Assembly (NCBI RefSeq): GCF_000526915.1
Contig: NZ_JAGZ01000005.1
Coordinates: forward strand, 336,201-400,200
Length of the DNA: 64,000 nt
Direction of reading: 5' to 3'
Source: Mycobacterium genavense ATCC 51234
GTDB taxonomy: Bacteria; Actinomycetota; Actinomycetes; Mycobacteriales; Mycobacteriaceae
A model generated the notes under the pieces. That model saw only the letters and a program-made list of their open reading frames with translations, did not search any database and was not told where the DNA came from. Shown in pieces: positions 51,050-59,749 of the stretch. The position numbers were made by a program, and so were the translations under genes. The number at the start of each line of letters is the position of its first letter. Position 1 is the stretch's first letter.

Positions 51050-52298
51050 CGATATTCACCCAACTGGACACCAGCACCGGCAACGGACTGGTGATTCCCG
51101 AAACACCCGACCTGAATCGGCTCCGTCGCGAGACCGGGGCCCGGCTGCGCTCGGCGATGGCCGAACGCGGCGTCGACGCGATGATCCTGCTGGGCAACAA
51201 CGCCGTGGTCTACGCCACCGGCGCCAGCTGGCCACTCGGTGATGCCGGACTGTCCTATGTCGAGCGCCTGGTCGCCGTGGTGGTCGCCGACGACGAGTGG
51301 CCCCACCTGTTCCTGCCGTTCCGGGAGGGCGCCTCGCACGAGACCGGCCTGCCAGACGACCACTTGCACGGGCCGGTCTACCTCGAATCCGAGGAAGGCG
51401 TAGCCAATTTCGCGCGCGCGATTGCCGGCCTGATTCCGCCCGGAGCGGTGATCGCGGTCGACGAGTGCACGGGCGCGATGTCGCGCGCGGCGAACCTGTT
51501 GTTCCCCAACGGCGCTCCGGTCGACGCCGCCGCGATCGTCAGCGCGGCGAAGTCGGTGAAGACACCGGACGAACTGTCGTGCATGCGCACCGCGATCCGG
51601 ATCACCGACGAAGCCATGGTCGAAGTCCAGAAGCGGCTGGCTCCGGGGATCCGTCAGATCGATTTGTCGGCAAGCTTTTTGCGGCGTGCCTTCGAGCTCG
51701 GGGCCACGGCCAGCATGCTGGAACCGATCTGGCAGGTGATGCCGCCGAGCAAGGCCGAGGGCGTGTGGACCACGCACGGCGACCTGGCGCTGCCGCTACT
51801 GAGCACCGAGCGCGAGCTGGGCGAAGGCGACGTGCTGTGGACCGACGTCAGCATCACCTACCAGGGCTACTGCTCCGATTTCGGGCGCACCTGGCTCGTC
51901 GGCCGGGATCCGTCGCCGCGTCAGCAGGCGCAGTTCGACAAATGGTTCCAGATCATGACCGCGGTGCTCGGAGTCGCCAAGGCCGGCGCCACCGCCGCGG
52001 ATCTGGGGCGGGCCGCGACCAAGGCCAACGGGGGCAGCAAGCCATGGCTGCCGCACTTCTACCTGGACCACGGCATCGGCGTCAACGCGCCGAAATGCCG
52101 ATGATCGGAACCGATCTCGGTCAGAAGTTCGACGAGCACTTCGTCCTAAGGGAGGGGATGGTGCTGGTCTTGGAGCCCGTGGTGTGGGAAGACGGCACCG
52201 GCGGCTATCGCAGCGAAGAAGTCCTCGTGATCACCGAGGAAGGCTGGATTCGTTTGACCAACTACCCCTATGACCCCTATGGCTCTCATGTCGGTTGA
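51046..52298 (+). pseudogene. M24 (pita-bread) metallopeptidase-like protein, frameshifted
   Basis: Xaa-Pro dipeptidase/creatinase-fold protein, about 418 residues. The creatinase N-terminal domain is MILLGNNAVVYATGASWPLG onwards. The metal-binding C-terminal domain keeps the ligands: two Asp in DVLWTDVSITYQGYCSDFGR, His in YLDHGIGVN, Glu in LVLEPVVWEDGTGG and Glu in YRSEEVLVI. Near 52092 a 1-base loss after GVNA shifts the frame; AEMPMIGTDLGQKFDEHFVL continues in the next frame to 52298. GTG 51046 overlaps the amidohydrolase stop. Without the lesion it would be an active-type M24 enzyme. Confidence 0.85.
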
Positions 52299-53415
52299 AG
52301 TTTGCCCTGACGAGCGCACCCTGCGCTTGGGGCGTCGCCGGCGGGCGCTGGAGCAGATGGCCGCCCACGATCTCGATGTGCTGGTCCTGGGCCGGCAAGC
52401 CAACGTTCGTTACGTAACCGGTGCGCCGCAACTGTGGATAGCCGGCACCCGTCCGATCGGCCCGAGCTGCGTGCTGGTGCGCGAGGCCGGTGCGGTGCAC
52501 CTCCTGAGCACGTGGGACGAGGGCGTCCCCGAGGACATCCCGCACGAGAACCTGTACGGCATCTCGTGGAACCCGATGAACACGATGTCGGTACTGCAGC
52601 GCATCGACGGGGCGGCGACCGCTCGCCGCGTCGGAACTGACGCCCTCTCACCGGTTTTCGCGCAACTGCTGCCCACCGCATTTCCGAACGCCCAGCTGGT
52701 CGACGGAGAGCTGGCGATGCGGGCCGCGCGCCGGATCAAAACGGCCGAGGAGATCGCCGCGCTGCGCCGGTCCGTCGCCGTGGCCGAGTCGGCGCTGGCG
52801 GCCGCGGTCTCGGAATTGCGGTCCGGGGTCGGTGAGCAAACGTTGGCCGGCGCCTTGCTGGAGGCCTCGGCGGCCGGCGGGGTGAGCACGCAGTCGAATC
52901 AAGATGTCGCATGGGTGACGTCGCGCCGGCACCCGTGGCGGCGGGCCGATGGCGATGGTCGTATCCAGGACGGCGACCTGGTGGCATTCTCCGCCGGAGT
53001 CCTGGCCGGTGGCTATGTCGGCGAGGTCGGACGGACCTGGCCGGCCGATCGAAAGCATGCACCCGATGGTGCCGCCGCGCTATACGGACGCTGGGAAGGC
53101 TTGTGGGGCAGGCTAATTGCGGCCTGTCGTCCCGGTGCGGGCGCGGGCGAACTGCTGGCCGCCTATCACGCCGCCGGTGAGCCCGAGCCGCCGATGCCGG
53201 TGGCCCGCGGCCTGGGCATGGGATTCGACCCGCCCGTCGTCTCCAAGCACCTGCCGTCGACCGCGGCCGAGGAACGTCTGGAGCCGGGGATGGTGCTCGC
53301 CGTGACCGGCTATGTGTGGGAAGAAGGAGTCGGCGCGGTATTCGGGCGGGAAGCGGTCTTGATCACCGCCGACGGTCCCGAAGTGCTCACCGCCAGCCCG
53401 TCCTGGCAGCCCTAG
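52288..53415 (+). CDS. M24-fold protein lacking most metal ligands
   Basis: A 375-residue paralogue of the preceding gene with the same two-domain layout (YVTGAPQLWIAGTRPIGPS, RRIKTAEEIAALRRSVAVAE). At the metal positions it reads LVAFSAGVLAGGYVGEVGRT (Asp to Ser, Asp to Glu), PVARGLGMGF (His to Arg) and VLAVTGYVWEEG (Glu to Thr); only the last Glu (FGREAVLIT) survives. It is therefore unlikely to be a metallopeptidase and may be a creatinase-like or purely structural partner of the upstream enzyme. ATG 52288 is used; ATG 52270 is in frame and overlaps the upstream gene more. Intact. Confidence 0.8.
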   Translation: MSVEVCPDERTLRLGRRRRALEQMAAHDLDVLVLGRQANVRYVTGAPQLWIAGTRPIGPSCVLVREAGAVHLLSTWDEGVPEDIPHENLYGISWNPMNTMSVLQRIDGAATARRVGTDALSPVFAQLLPTAFPNAQLVDGELAMRAARRIKTAEEIAALRRSVAVAESALAAAVSELRSGVGEQTLAGALLEASAAGGVSTQSNQDVAWVTSRRHPWRRADGDGRIQDGDLVAFSAGVLAGGYVGEVGRTWPADRKHAPDGAAALYGRWEGLWGRLIAACRPGAGAGELLAAYHAAGEPEPPMPVARGLGMGFDPPVVSKHLPSTAAEERLEPGMVLAVTGYVWEEGVGAVFGREAVLITADGPEVLTASPSWQP

Positions 53416-53417
53416 GC

Positions 53418-54269
53418 ATGCCTGACCCCGCGGAACCGGCAGCCGAAGAGATCATCCGGTACACCAAAGACGCCAAGACGCGGATCGCCACGATCACGTT
53501 CGACCGGCCGGACTATCTCAATGCGCCGACCATCGCGGCGCGGCTGCGCTACGCGGACTTGTTGCACCAAGCCGGCATTGACGACGACGTCAAGGTCTTG
53601 GTGGTGCGCGGCGCCGGCGACGACCTCGGCTCGGGTGCGGATCTGACCGAGGTCATGCGGGTCCGCGATGCCCCGGATCAGGGTCCACGACTGGCCGAAT
53701 ATCGGGTCAGCCCCGACGACGTCAGGTATCCGCCACCGGGTTCGTTTCGCAACGGCGCCACTCTCGGGCAGTGGTATGCCAACCCGAACTCCGGCATTCG
53801 CGGCCTGCAGGACTTCAAGAAGATCAGCATCCTCGAGGCGAAGGGCTACTGCTACGGCTGGCACTTCTATCAGGCGGCCGACGCCAACTTGGTCATCGCC
53901 AGCGACGACGCGCTGTTCGGGCATCCGTCGTTTCGGTATTACGGCTGGGGACCGCGCATGTGGTGGTGGGCGCAGACGATGGGGATCCGCAAGTTCCAGG
54001 AAATGGTCTTCACCGGAAGGGCTTTCACCGCAGCCGAGATGTACGACTGCAACTTCCTCAACAGCGTGGTGCCCCGGGAGGAGCTCGAGGCCGAGGTGGA
54101 GAAGTATGCGCTGGCGTGCGCCCGCAACCGCCCCACCGACACGGTGTTCATGCAGAAGGTCTTCTTCGAGATCATGAAACAATTCCAGGGCGAGTACCTG
54201 GGCAGCATGCTCAGCGGTGTCTTCGAATCGATGGGGGCAGCGTTCGCCCGGACGGTGGCGACGAGCTGA
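53418..54269 (+). CDS. Enoyl-CoA hydratase/isomerase family protein
   Basis: A 283-residue crotonase-fold protein. The first oxyanion segment (VLVVRGAGDDLGSGADLTEV) and the later helix region (LVIASDDALFGHPSFRYYGW) are visible. A long insertion (about residues 85-125) and a WGPRMWWWAQTMG stretch are unlike plain hydratases. Catalytic Glu positions are not clear, so hydratase activity is not assured. It begins 2 bases after the M24-like stop and overlaps the next ATG by 1 base. Intact. Confidence 0.82.
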   Translation: MPDPAEPAAEEIIRYTKDAKTRIATITFDRPDYLNAPTIAARLRYADLLHQAGIDDDVKVLVVRGAGDDLGSGADLTEVMRVRDAPDQGPRLAEYRVSPDDVRYPPPGSFRNGATLGQWYANPNSGIRGLQDFKKISILEAKGYCYGWHFYQAADANLVIASDDALFGHPSFRYYGWGPRMWWWAQTMGIRKFQEMVFTGRAFTAAEMYDCNFLNSVVPREELEAEVEKYALACARNRPTDTVFMQKVFFEIMKQFQGEYLGSMLSGVFESMGAAFARTVATS

Positions 54270-54400
54270 TGCTTGATGAGGCCATGAGACAGGGCCTGGG
54301 TGACGCGGTCAAGGACAACGACGCCAAGTTCCCCGCCGACTGGGCCTTGAGCAAGGTCGCGCGCAAGAAGGCACGCAAAAAAGCGAAGCGACCAAAGTAG
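54269..54400 (+). CDS. 43-residue basic protein
   Basis: A small open frame, MLDEAMRQGLGDAVKDNDAK onwards, ending in the strongly basic KVARKKARKKAKRPK. Its ATG overlaps the enoyl-CoA hydratase stop (TGATG) and its stop overlaps the CoA-transferase GTG (TAGTG), so it is stitched into the operon by one-base overlaps on both sides. That arrangement and its codon usage support translation. It has no recognisable domain; a small partner of one of the flanking enzymes is possible. Confidence 0.65.
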   Translation: MLDEAMRQGLGDAVKDNDAKFPADWALSKVARKKARKKAKRPK

Positions 54401-56811
54401 TGGCGCACATCGAGTCGCCGCTGGCCGGTTACACGGTCATCGATCTGTCCACGGGCATCGCCGGCGCCTACTGCACCAAGCTGCTGGCCGACGGCGGCGC
54501 CGACGTCATCAAAGTCGAAGCACCAGAAGGCGATCCGCTGCGCTCGTGGTTGGCCTCGGGGGCGGTCGTCGGAGCCGACGGTGACGGCGCCTTGTTCAGC
54601 TTCCTGGCCGCGGCCAAACACAGTGTGGTCGCCGATCCGGTCGCGGATGCCGAACTGGTGAACCGGCTCCTGGCGTCGGCGGACGCGGTGGTCTGGTCGA
54701 CCGGGTCGAAAGTCGCCGAGCACCAGGACTTTACGCCGCACGCCATTCACCGCCGCCACCCACATCTCACCGTCACCGCGATCACGCCGTTCGGGCTGGA
54801 AGGCCCCTGGCGAGACCGCGCCGCCACCGAGTTCACGCTGCAGGCCTGGTCGGGCGGAATCGTCGGTCTCGGGTGCGGCGAGCAGGAGCGCCTACCGGTG
54901 TTCGTCGGCGGACAGGTCGGCGAGTACTTGGCCGGAGCCTATGCAAGCGCGGCCACCCGGACGTCGCGGCACCGCCGGATCGACGGCGGGCCAGGCGAAC
55001 TGCTGGATCTGTCGATGCTCGAAACCCAGATCCTGTGCCTCACGTACTACCCGGTCACCTACTTCGAGCTGCTAGGCCGTCCGTGGCGAGACACCTGGCG
55101 GCCCACCATCTCGGGAGTGGCGCAGGCGAAAGACGGCCTGGTGGACCTCGGGTGCGGCACGGCGCAACAGTGGTTCGACTTGTGCGCGATGGTGGGTCAC
55201 CCGGAGTGGCTCGACGAGGAGTCGCCGCTGTCGATCACCGAACTGGCCAACGTCTACGCCGACGAGATCTTCGCCTGGCTGGCCGCCACCGAAGTCGACG
55301 AAATCCGGGAACTGGCGTCGGCATTCCGCATCCCCAACGCACCGGTCGGCAACGGCGTGAACGTCACCTCGTTCGACCAGTTCGTGCAGCGCGGGTCGTT
55401 CGTGCGCAACCCACACGGCTTCCTACAACCGAGCCACCCGTATCGGATGCGGCCGGCGCAGTTGCGTCAGCCGCAACCGGCGCCGCGACTGGGCGAGCAC
55501 ACCGAGCACTACCGCAGTGCGCGGCTGTCGCAGCGACCGTTGCCGACCGGGGTGGCAAAACCGTTGCCGTTCAACGGGCTTCGAGTGTTGGACATGACGA
55601 CGTTTTGGGCGGGTCCCTGCGGCATCCATTTTTTGGCCCTGCTCGGCGCGGAGGTCATCCACCTCGAATCCACCCGTCGCCCGGATGGCACCCGGCTGAT
55701 CGCCGGCCTACCGATAACCGAGGACCAATGGTGGGAGAAGTCGCCGATCTTCGAGGCGCTGAACACCAACAAGAAGGGCCTGACGCTCGACCTGCAGAGT
55801 GGGCGTGGCCGAGAGTTGTTGCGGGAGCTGATCGCAACGTGCGACGTGGTGGTGGAGAACTTCACACCGCTAGTGCTGGACCAGATCGGGCTGGATTTCG
55901 CTGCTGTGCAGTCGATTCGGCCGGACGTGGTGATGGTCCGGATGCCCGGCTTCGGCCTCGACGGGCCGTGGCGCGACAACCCGGCGTTCGCCTACGTGAT
56001 CGAGGCCGCATCCGGCGTCAGTTGGCTCACCGGATATCCGGACCGCACGCCGTACGACCCATATTCGATCGGTGACCCCAATGCGGGGGTGCACGCGCTC
56101 AACGCGATACTGCTGGCGCTCGAGCATCGCCGCCGCACCGGCGAAGGCGTGTTCGTCGAAGCGGCGATGGTCGACGCGGCGCTGAGCATTGCCGCCGAGC
56201 AGGTAATCGAGTACTCGGCCTACGGGGCACTGCTGGAGCGCGCCGGCAACCGGGGACCGACGGCGGCGCCCCAGAACCTCTACCGCAGCAACGACATCGA
56301 CGAATTCGGCCGGCTCGACAGCTGGGTAGCCATCGCCGTGGCGACCGACGAGCAGTGGAAAAACCTTTGCCGGGCAATGGGATCACCCTCCTGGGCAACC
56401 GATCCCACACTATCGACCGAAGCCGGCCGGCGTGCGCACCAGGATTTGATCGACGAGCAGCTGGCTGCCTGGTGCGAGCACCACACCCGCGACGACATCG
56501 TCACGACGCTCTGGGACGCCGGCGTATCGGTGGCCAAGGTCCTGCAACCGCACCGGCAGACCGAGCTGGAGCAGCTGGTGTTTCGCGGCTTCTTCGAAGA
56601 AGTGGACCATCCGGTGAACGGGCGGGCCAGGCTCAGCAGCGTCCCGATAAGGTTCTCCAGCGGGCCGAAGCTGTTTCACGCGAATCCCGCACCCACGCTG
56701 GGACAGCACAATCACGAGTTGCTGGCCGAGCTGGGCCTGACGCCGGCGGAGATCGCGGACCTGGAAGCTGGCGGCGTCATCGGCGTGACACCGGCGATGC
56801 GGTCGGGCTAG
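54400..56811 (+). CDS. Tandem class III (CaiB/BaiF) CoA-transferase
   Basis: An 803-residue protein with two family III CoA-transferase domains in one chain. Domain 1 spans about residues 8-370 (TVIDLSTGIAGAYCTKLLAD) and domain 2 about 388-790 (VLDMTTFWAGPCGIHFLALL, LESTRRPDGTRLI, NKKGLTLDLQSGRGRELLRE, VVENFTPLVLDQIGLDF). The catalytic Asp expected near LDxS(M)L-type motifs is seen in domain 1 as LLDLSMLETQ and in domain 2 as VEAAMVDAAL. Such fused forms probably mimic the usual interlocked dimer. It would activate an acid product of the operon to its CoA ester. GTG 54400 is used. Intact. Confidence 0.85.
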   Translation: MAHIESPLAGYTVIDLSTGIAGAYCTKLLADGGADVIKVEAPEGDPLRSWLASGAVVGADGDGALFSFLAAAKHSVVADPVADAELVNRLLASADAVVWSTGSKVAEHQDFTPHAIHRRHPHLTVTAITPFGLEGPWRDRAATEFTLQAWSGGIVGLGCGEQERLPVFVGGQVGEYLAGAYASAATRTSRHRRIDGGPGELLDLSMLETQILCLTYYPVTYFELLGRPWRDTWRPTISGVAQAKDGLVDLGCGTAQQWFDLCAMVGHPEWLDEESPLSITELANVYADEIFAWLAATEVDEIRELASAFRIPNAPVGNGVNVTSFDQFVQRGSFVRNPHGFLQPSHPYRMRPAQLRQPQPAPRLGEHTEHYRSARLSQRPLPTGVAKPLPFNGLRVLDMTTFWAGPCGIHFLALLGAEVIHLESTRRPDGTRLIAGLPITEDQWWEKSPIFEALNTNKKGLTLDLQSGRGRELLRELIATCDVVVENFTPLVLDQIGLDFAAVQSIRPDVVMVRMPGFGLDGPWRDNPAFAYVIEAASGVSWLTGYPDRTPYDPYSIGDPNAGVHALNAILLALEHRRRTGEGVFVEAAMVDAALSIAAEQVIEYSAYGALLERAGNRGPTAAPQNLYRSNDIDEFGRLDSWVAIAVATDEQWKNLCRAMGSPSWATDPTLSTEAGRRAHQDLIDEQLAAWCEHHTRDDIVTTLWDAGVSVAKVLQPHRQTELEQLVFRGFFEEVDHPVNGRARLSSVPIRFSSGPKLFHANPAPTLGQHNHELLAELGLTPAEIADLEAGGVIGVTPAMRSG

Positions 56812-57654
56812 TGCGTCCACCCTTCGGCGGCCTGGTCTTCGAAGGTGTGGTCGATCCGTTCGAACCCGCGCTTGACCGAGGCCCGGGCCGCTCCGTGCGG
56901 CAGGCTGTACAACCGGTTGGCCAGAATCGCATCGGCGGTCAACCGTGCCACCGCGTCGACCGTCACGCCTTGATCCTGCGTCGGCGGTAGCGGCCGGAAG
57001 CCCTCCGTCAGATCGGGCGTCGACGCAAGCCCGTAGTCGGCGCCGCGGATGCGCTCGGAGTTGGCGACCAGCTTGGTTTCGATGACCATCGGGCAGAGCA
57101 CCGAAACGCCGATGCCGTGGTCCTTGACCTCGCGGGCCAGCGTTTCGGCCAGCCCGACAACGCCATACTTGGCAACGCCGTACGCCTCGAGGCCGGCGTT
57201 AGGCACCAGTCCCGCGAACGACGCGGTGAACGCGACGTGGCCGCCCTTACCCTCCCTGCTCGACGAACTTGGGCACGAACGCCTCGACGGCGTGGATCGA
57301 CCCCATAGGTCGATGTCGATCACCCACCGCCAGTCCTCGTGCGTCATGGTCACCAGCGGGCCCGCGACCACGATGCCGGCGTTGCTGAAGATGACGTCGA
57401 CCTGGCCGAGCAGGCGGAAGGAAGGACTCGTCGGCGAGGTTCGTCATTTGCTCGAGGTGCCGCACATCGCATTCCACGCCGTGCGCCTCGACTCCCTCGC
57501 TCTTGAGGTGTGCCACGGCGTGTTCCGGCGCGGCCTTGTCGACGTCGGCCAGCACGATGCGGGCGCCGCGGCGGGCGAACTCGGTCGCGGTGGCCAAGCC
57601 GATCCCGCTGGCGCCGCCGGTGACGACCGCCCCGCGTCCCTCGAATCCGTCCAT
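56808..57654 (-). pseudogene. Short-chain dehydrogenase with several frameshifts
   Basis: Starts at ATG 57654 (MDGFEGRGAVVTGGASGIGL). The frame breaks near 57420 after NLADESF and switches to one that reads VDVIFSNAGIVVAGPLVTMT and WRWVIDIDLWG. It changes again near 57305 (GSIHAVEAFVPKFVEQG) and near 57255, after which GGHVAFTASFAGLVPNAGLE, the catalytic AYGVAKYGVVGLAETL and the end DHTFEDQAAEGWTH follow. At least three indels are needed. The 3' end overlaps the convergent CoA-transferase gene by 4 bases. Confidence 0.82.
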
Positions 57655-57703
57655 GGAATCCGAGCGTATTACCCGGCTATGCCCGCGGTGTGAGAGGACT
57701 CAT

Positions 57704-57723
57704 ATAGATAGGGCACTAACTAT
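57704..57723. promoter_or_regulatory. Imperfect dyad upstream of the MarR/OhrR-like gene
   Basis: ATAGATAG and CTAACTAT form an 8-bp inverted repeat with one mismatch and a 4-base centre, 17 bases before the regulator start. Position and size suit a MarR-family operator. Confidence 0.5.
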
Positions 57724-57740
57724 TACCTAGGATCGAAAAT

Positions 57741-58226
57741 GTGGCCACGCTGACCGCCCGCGAGATCGATCCACTCGCCCTCGAACATCAGGTGTGCTTC
57801 GCGCTGGCGACCACCAATCGCGCGGTGTTGGCGGTATACCGACCGCTGTTGGAGCCGTTGGGCCTGACCCATCCGCAGTACCTGGTGATGCTGGCGCTGT
57901 GGGATCATCGCAAGGCGGCGCACGAATCGCCGCTGTCGGTAAAGCAGATCGCCGCCGCCTTGCAGATGGAGTCGGCCACGCTGTCGCCGATGCTCAAACG
58001 GTTGGAGGGACTGGGCTTGATCACCCGCGCCAAGAACGCCACCGACGAGCGCGCCACCGACATCACGCTCACCGAGCGCGGAATCGCTTTGCGTGAGCGG
58101 GCACTTGAGATTCCGGCCGCCGTCGTCGCGCGCCTCGGTGTCGAGCTGTCCGAACTCGAGAACCTGCACCAGGTCCTGACCCGAATCAACGCGGCCGCCG
58201 TGGCGGCGGGCGCATTGCAACGCTGA
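57741..58226 (+). CDS. MarR family regulator, OhrR-like
   Basis: A 161-residue winged-helix regulator that closely follows the OhrR pattern: [20 protein letters not shown] with a Cys at residue 19, the position of the peroxide-sensing Cys15 of B. subtilis Ohr[17 protein letters not shown]; and the DNA-binding wing [20 protein letters not shown]. OhrR proteins sense organic hydroperoxides and repress ohr. No ohr gene is seen next to it; the adjacent gene is a DUF5313 protein. GTG 57741 is used. Intact. Confidence 0.85.
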   Translation: MATLTAREIDPLALEHQVCFALATTNRAVLAVYRPLLEPLGLTHPQYLVMLALWDHRKAAHESPLSVKQIAAALQMESATLSPMLKRLEGLGLITRAKNATDERATDITLTERGIALRERALEIPAAVVARLGVELSELENLHQVLTRINAAAVAAGALQR

Positions 58227-58235
58227 GGAGCCACC

Positions 58236-58652
58236 ATGACCGCCGCGAAACCCAATCTCTGGCAACGCATTGGCTATGCCTACGGCCGACGCCTGCCCGA
58301 CTCGATGCGCAGCTGGGTCGCGCACGACCTCGCCGGCGAGGGAGCGATCCGCCGGCACATGATCAGATGGGCGATACCGCCCCTGTTTGTGCTCGCCCCG
58401 TTCTGGCTACTGCCCGCATCGCTCTACGTGCACACCGAGATGACCGTGCCGCTCTACGCGTGGGCGTTGGTGATTAACGTTGCGCTGAACAAGGTTTGGC
58501 GCCGGCACCGCTTGGCCGTCCACGGGTTGGACCCGAACCTGGTCGACGTGATCAATCGCCAGAAACAGGCTCGGATGCACGAGGACTACGCTCGCCGTTA
58601 CGGGCCGCGGCCCGCCGAGGCCGAATGGCAGTCCAACAGCAGCCCGTTCTAG
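58236..58652 (+). CDS. DUF5313 membrane protein
   Basis: A 138-residue protein with two membrane segments (about residues 45-65, WAIPPLFVLAPFWLLPASLY, and 70-88, TVPLYAWALVINVALNKVW) and an acidic/basic soluble C-terminal part (HEDYARRYGPRPAEAEWQ). I recall this as the mycobacterial DUF5313 family. It starts 9 bases after the MarR stop and is likely co-transcribed with it. Function unknown. Confidence 0.75.
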   Translation: MTAAKPNLWQRIGYAYGRRLPDSMRSWVAHDLAGEGAIRRHMIRWAIPPLFVLAPFWLLPASLYVHTEMTVPLYAWALVINVALNKVWRRHRLAVHGLDPNLVDVINRQKQARMHEDYARRYGPRPAEAEWQSNSSPF

Positions 58653-58655
58653 CGG

Positions 58656-59495
58656 CTACTTCAGGCAGCTGCCACCGTCGACGGGCAGCGTGACGCCGGT
58701 GATGTAGCGCGCCTCGTCCGACGCCAGGAACAGCACCGCGTTGGCGATGTCCTCGGGCTCCACCCAGCCGATCGGCAGGGTGTGCATCAGCTGTCCGACG
58801 ACCTTCATGTCGTCGGGGCCCGGGTTCTCCAGAGCGGGACGGAACAGCTTCATCGTGCCCTCGTTCATGAACAACGGGGTGTTGACGTTGGTCGGATGCA
58901 CGGAGTTGACGCGGATGTTCTGGGCGCCGAGCTCGACGGCGAAGGTGCGCATCAAGCCGACCACGCCGTGCTTGGCGGCGACGTAGTGACCGGTGTGCGG
59001 GTAGGCCTTGAGGCCGCCGACCGAGCTCGTCAGGATGATCGAGCCGCCGTTGCCGCCCGCAAGAATATGCGGCACACCGGCTTTCACAATCTTCCACACC
59101 CCGGCCAGGTTGATGTCGATCATCGCGGTCCAGTCGGTTTCGCTGGTCTTGTCCAGCGTCTGGCCGCCGTTACCGATGCCCGCGTTGGCGACGATGCTGT
59201 CAAGCTTGCCGAGCTGCTCGACGCCGGTGTCCACCGCGGACTTGAGCGCGTCGTAGTCCCGGACATCGACCTCGGCGGTGTAGATCCGACGGTTTTGCGC
59301 CTTCACCAGGTCCGCGGTCTCGGCCAGATCCTCCGGCGTGGAGGCCGCGATCAGGTCCACGGTGTCGATCTTCTCGCAGATGTCGACCGCGATGATGTCG
59401 GCGCCTTCCTGGGCCAACCGCACCGCATGGGCACGGCCCTGACCGCGCGCCGCCCCGGTGATGAAAGCGACCTTGCCTTCAACACGTCCGGTCAT
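58656..59495 (-). CDS. Mycofactocin-coupled SDR family oxidoreductase
   Basis: A 279-residue SDR with FITGAARGQGRAHAVRLAQE at the N-terminus and IIAVDICEKIDTVDL, both characteristic of the mycofactocin-dependent SDR subgroup that keeps its nicotinamide bound. The active site is GHYVAAKHGVVGLMR, and the C-terminus is ITGVTLPVDGGSCLK. The substrate is probably an alcohol. Convergent with the DUF5313 gene. A GAATnnnATTC dyad like that before the acyl-CoA dehydrogenase lies upstream at 59678-59694. ATG 59495 is used. Intact. Confidence 0.87.
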   Translation of the reverse strand: MTGRVEGKVAFITGAARGQGRAHAVRLAQEGADIIAVDICEKIDTVDLIAASTPEDLAETADLVKAQNRRIYTAEVDVRDYDALKSAVDTGVEQLGKLDSIVANAGIGNGGQTLDKTSETDWTAMIDINLAGVWKIVKAGVPHILAGGNGGSIILTSSVGGLKAYPHTGHYVAAKHGVVGLMRTFAVELGAQNIRVNSVHPTNVNTPLFMNEGTMKLFRPALENPGPDDMKVVGQLMHTLPIGWVEPEDIANAVLFLASDEARYITGVTLPVDGGSCLK

Positions 59496-59677
59496 CACTA
59501 CCTCAATTCGTCGATCGACGTCTCAGCGGCTGACTGTCACGGATTGTCGATGGCCCCTCGCAGGAACCGCTGCGCCTCGTTCCCCGGGGGGCGAGGAGGG
59601 TGCCGCCACTGACTCTGTCATCGCCCGGCAACGAGTGTCAACGGCGAATCCGTTTTGGCTATCTGCAATTCTGGATT

Positions 59678-59694
59678 TTAGAATACGATTCTCA
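59678..59694. promoter_or_regulatory. TetR-type operator upstream of the mycofactocin SDR
   Basis: AGAAT (59680-59684) and ATTCT (59688-59692) flank ACG. The core GAATAC-n-ATTCTC is shared with the longer dyad at 60521-60539 on the other side of the TetR gene. Confidence 0.6.
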
Positions 59695-59749
59695 CCGCAA
59701 ATCACGTGCGCTATTTGCTCAGGTCAGGCGGGGTGCCGCGACGGCAGTG

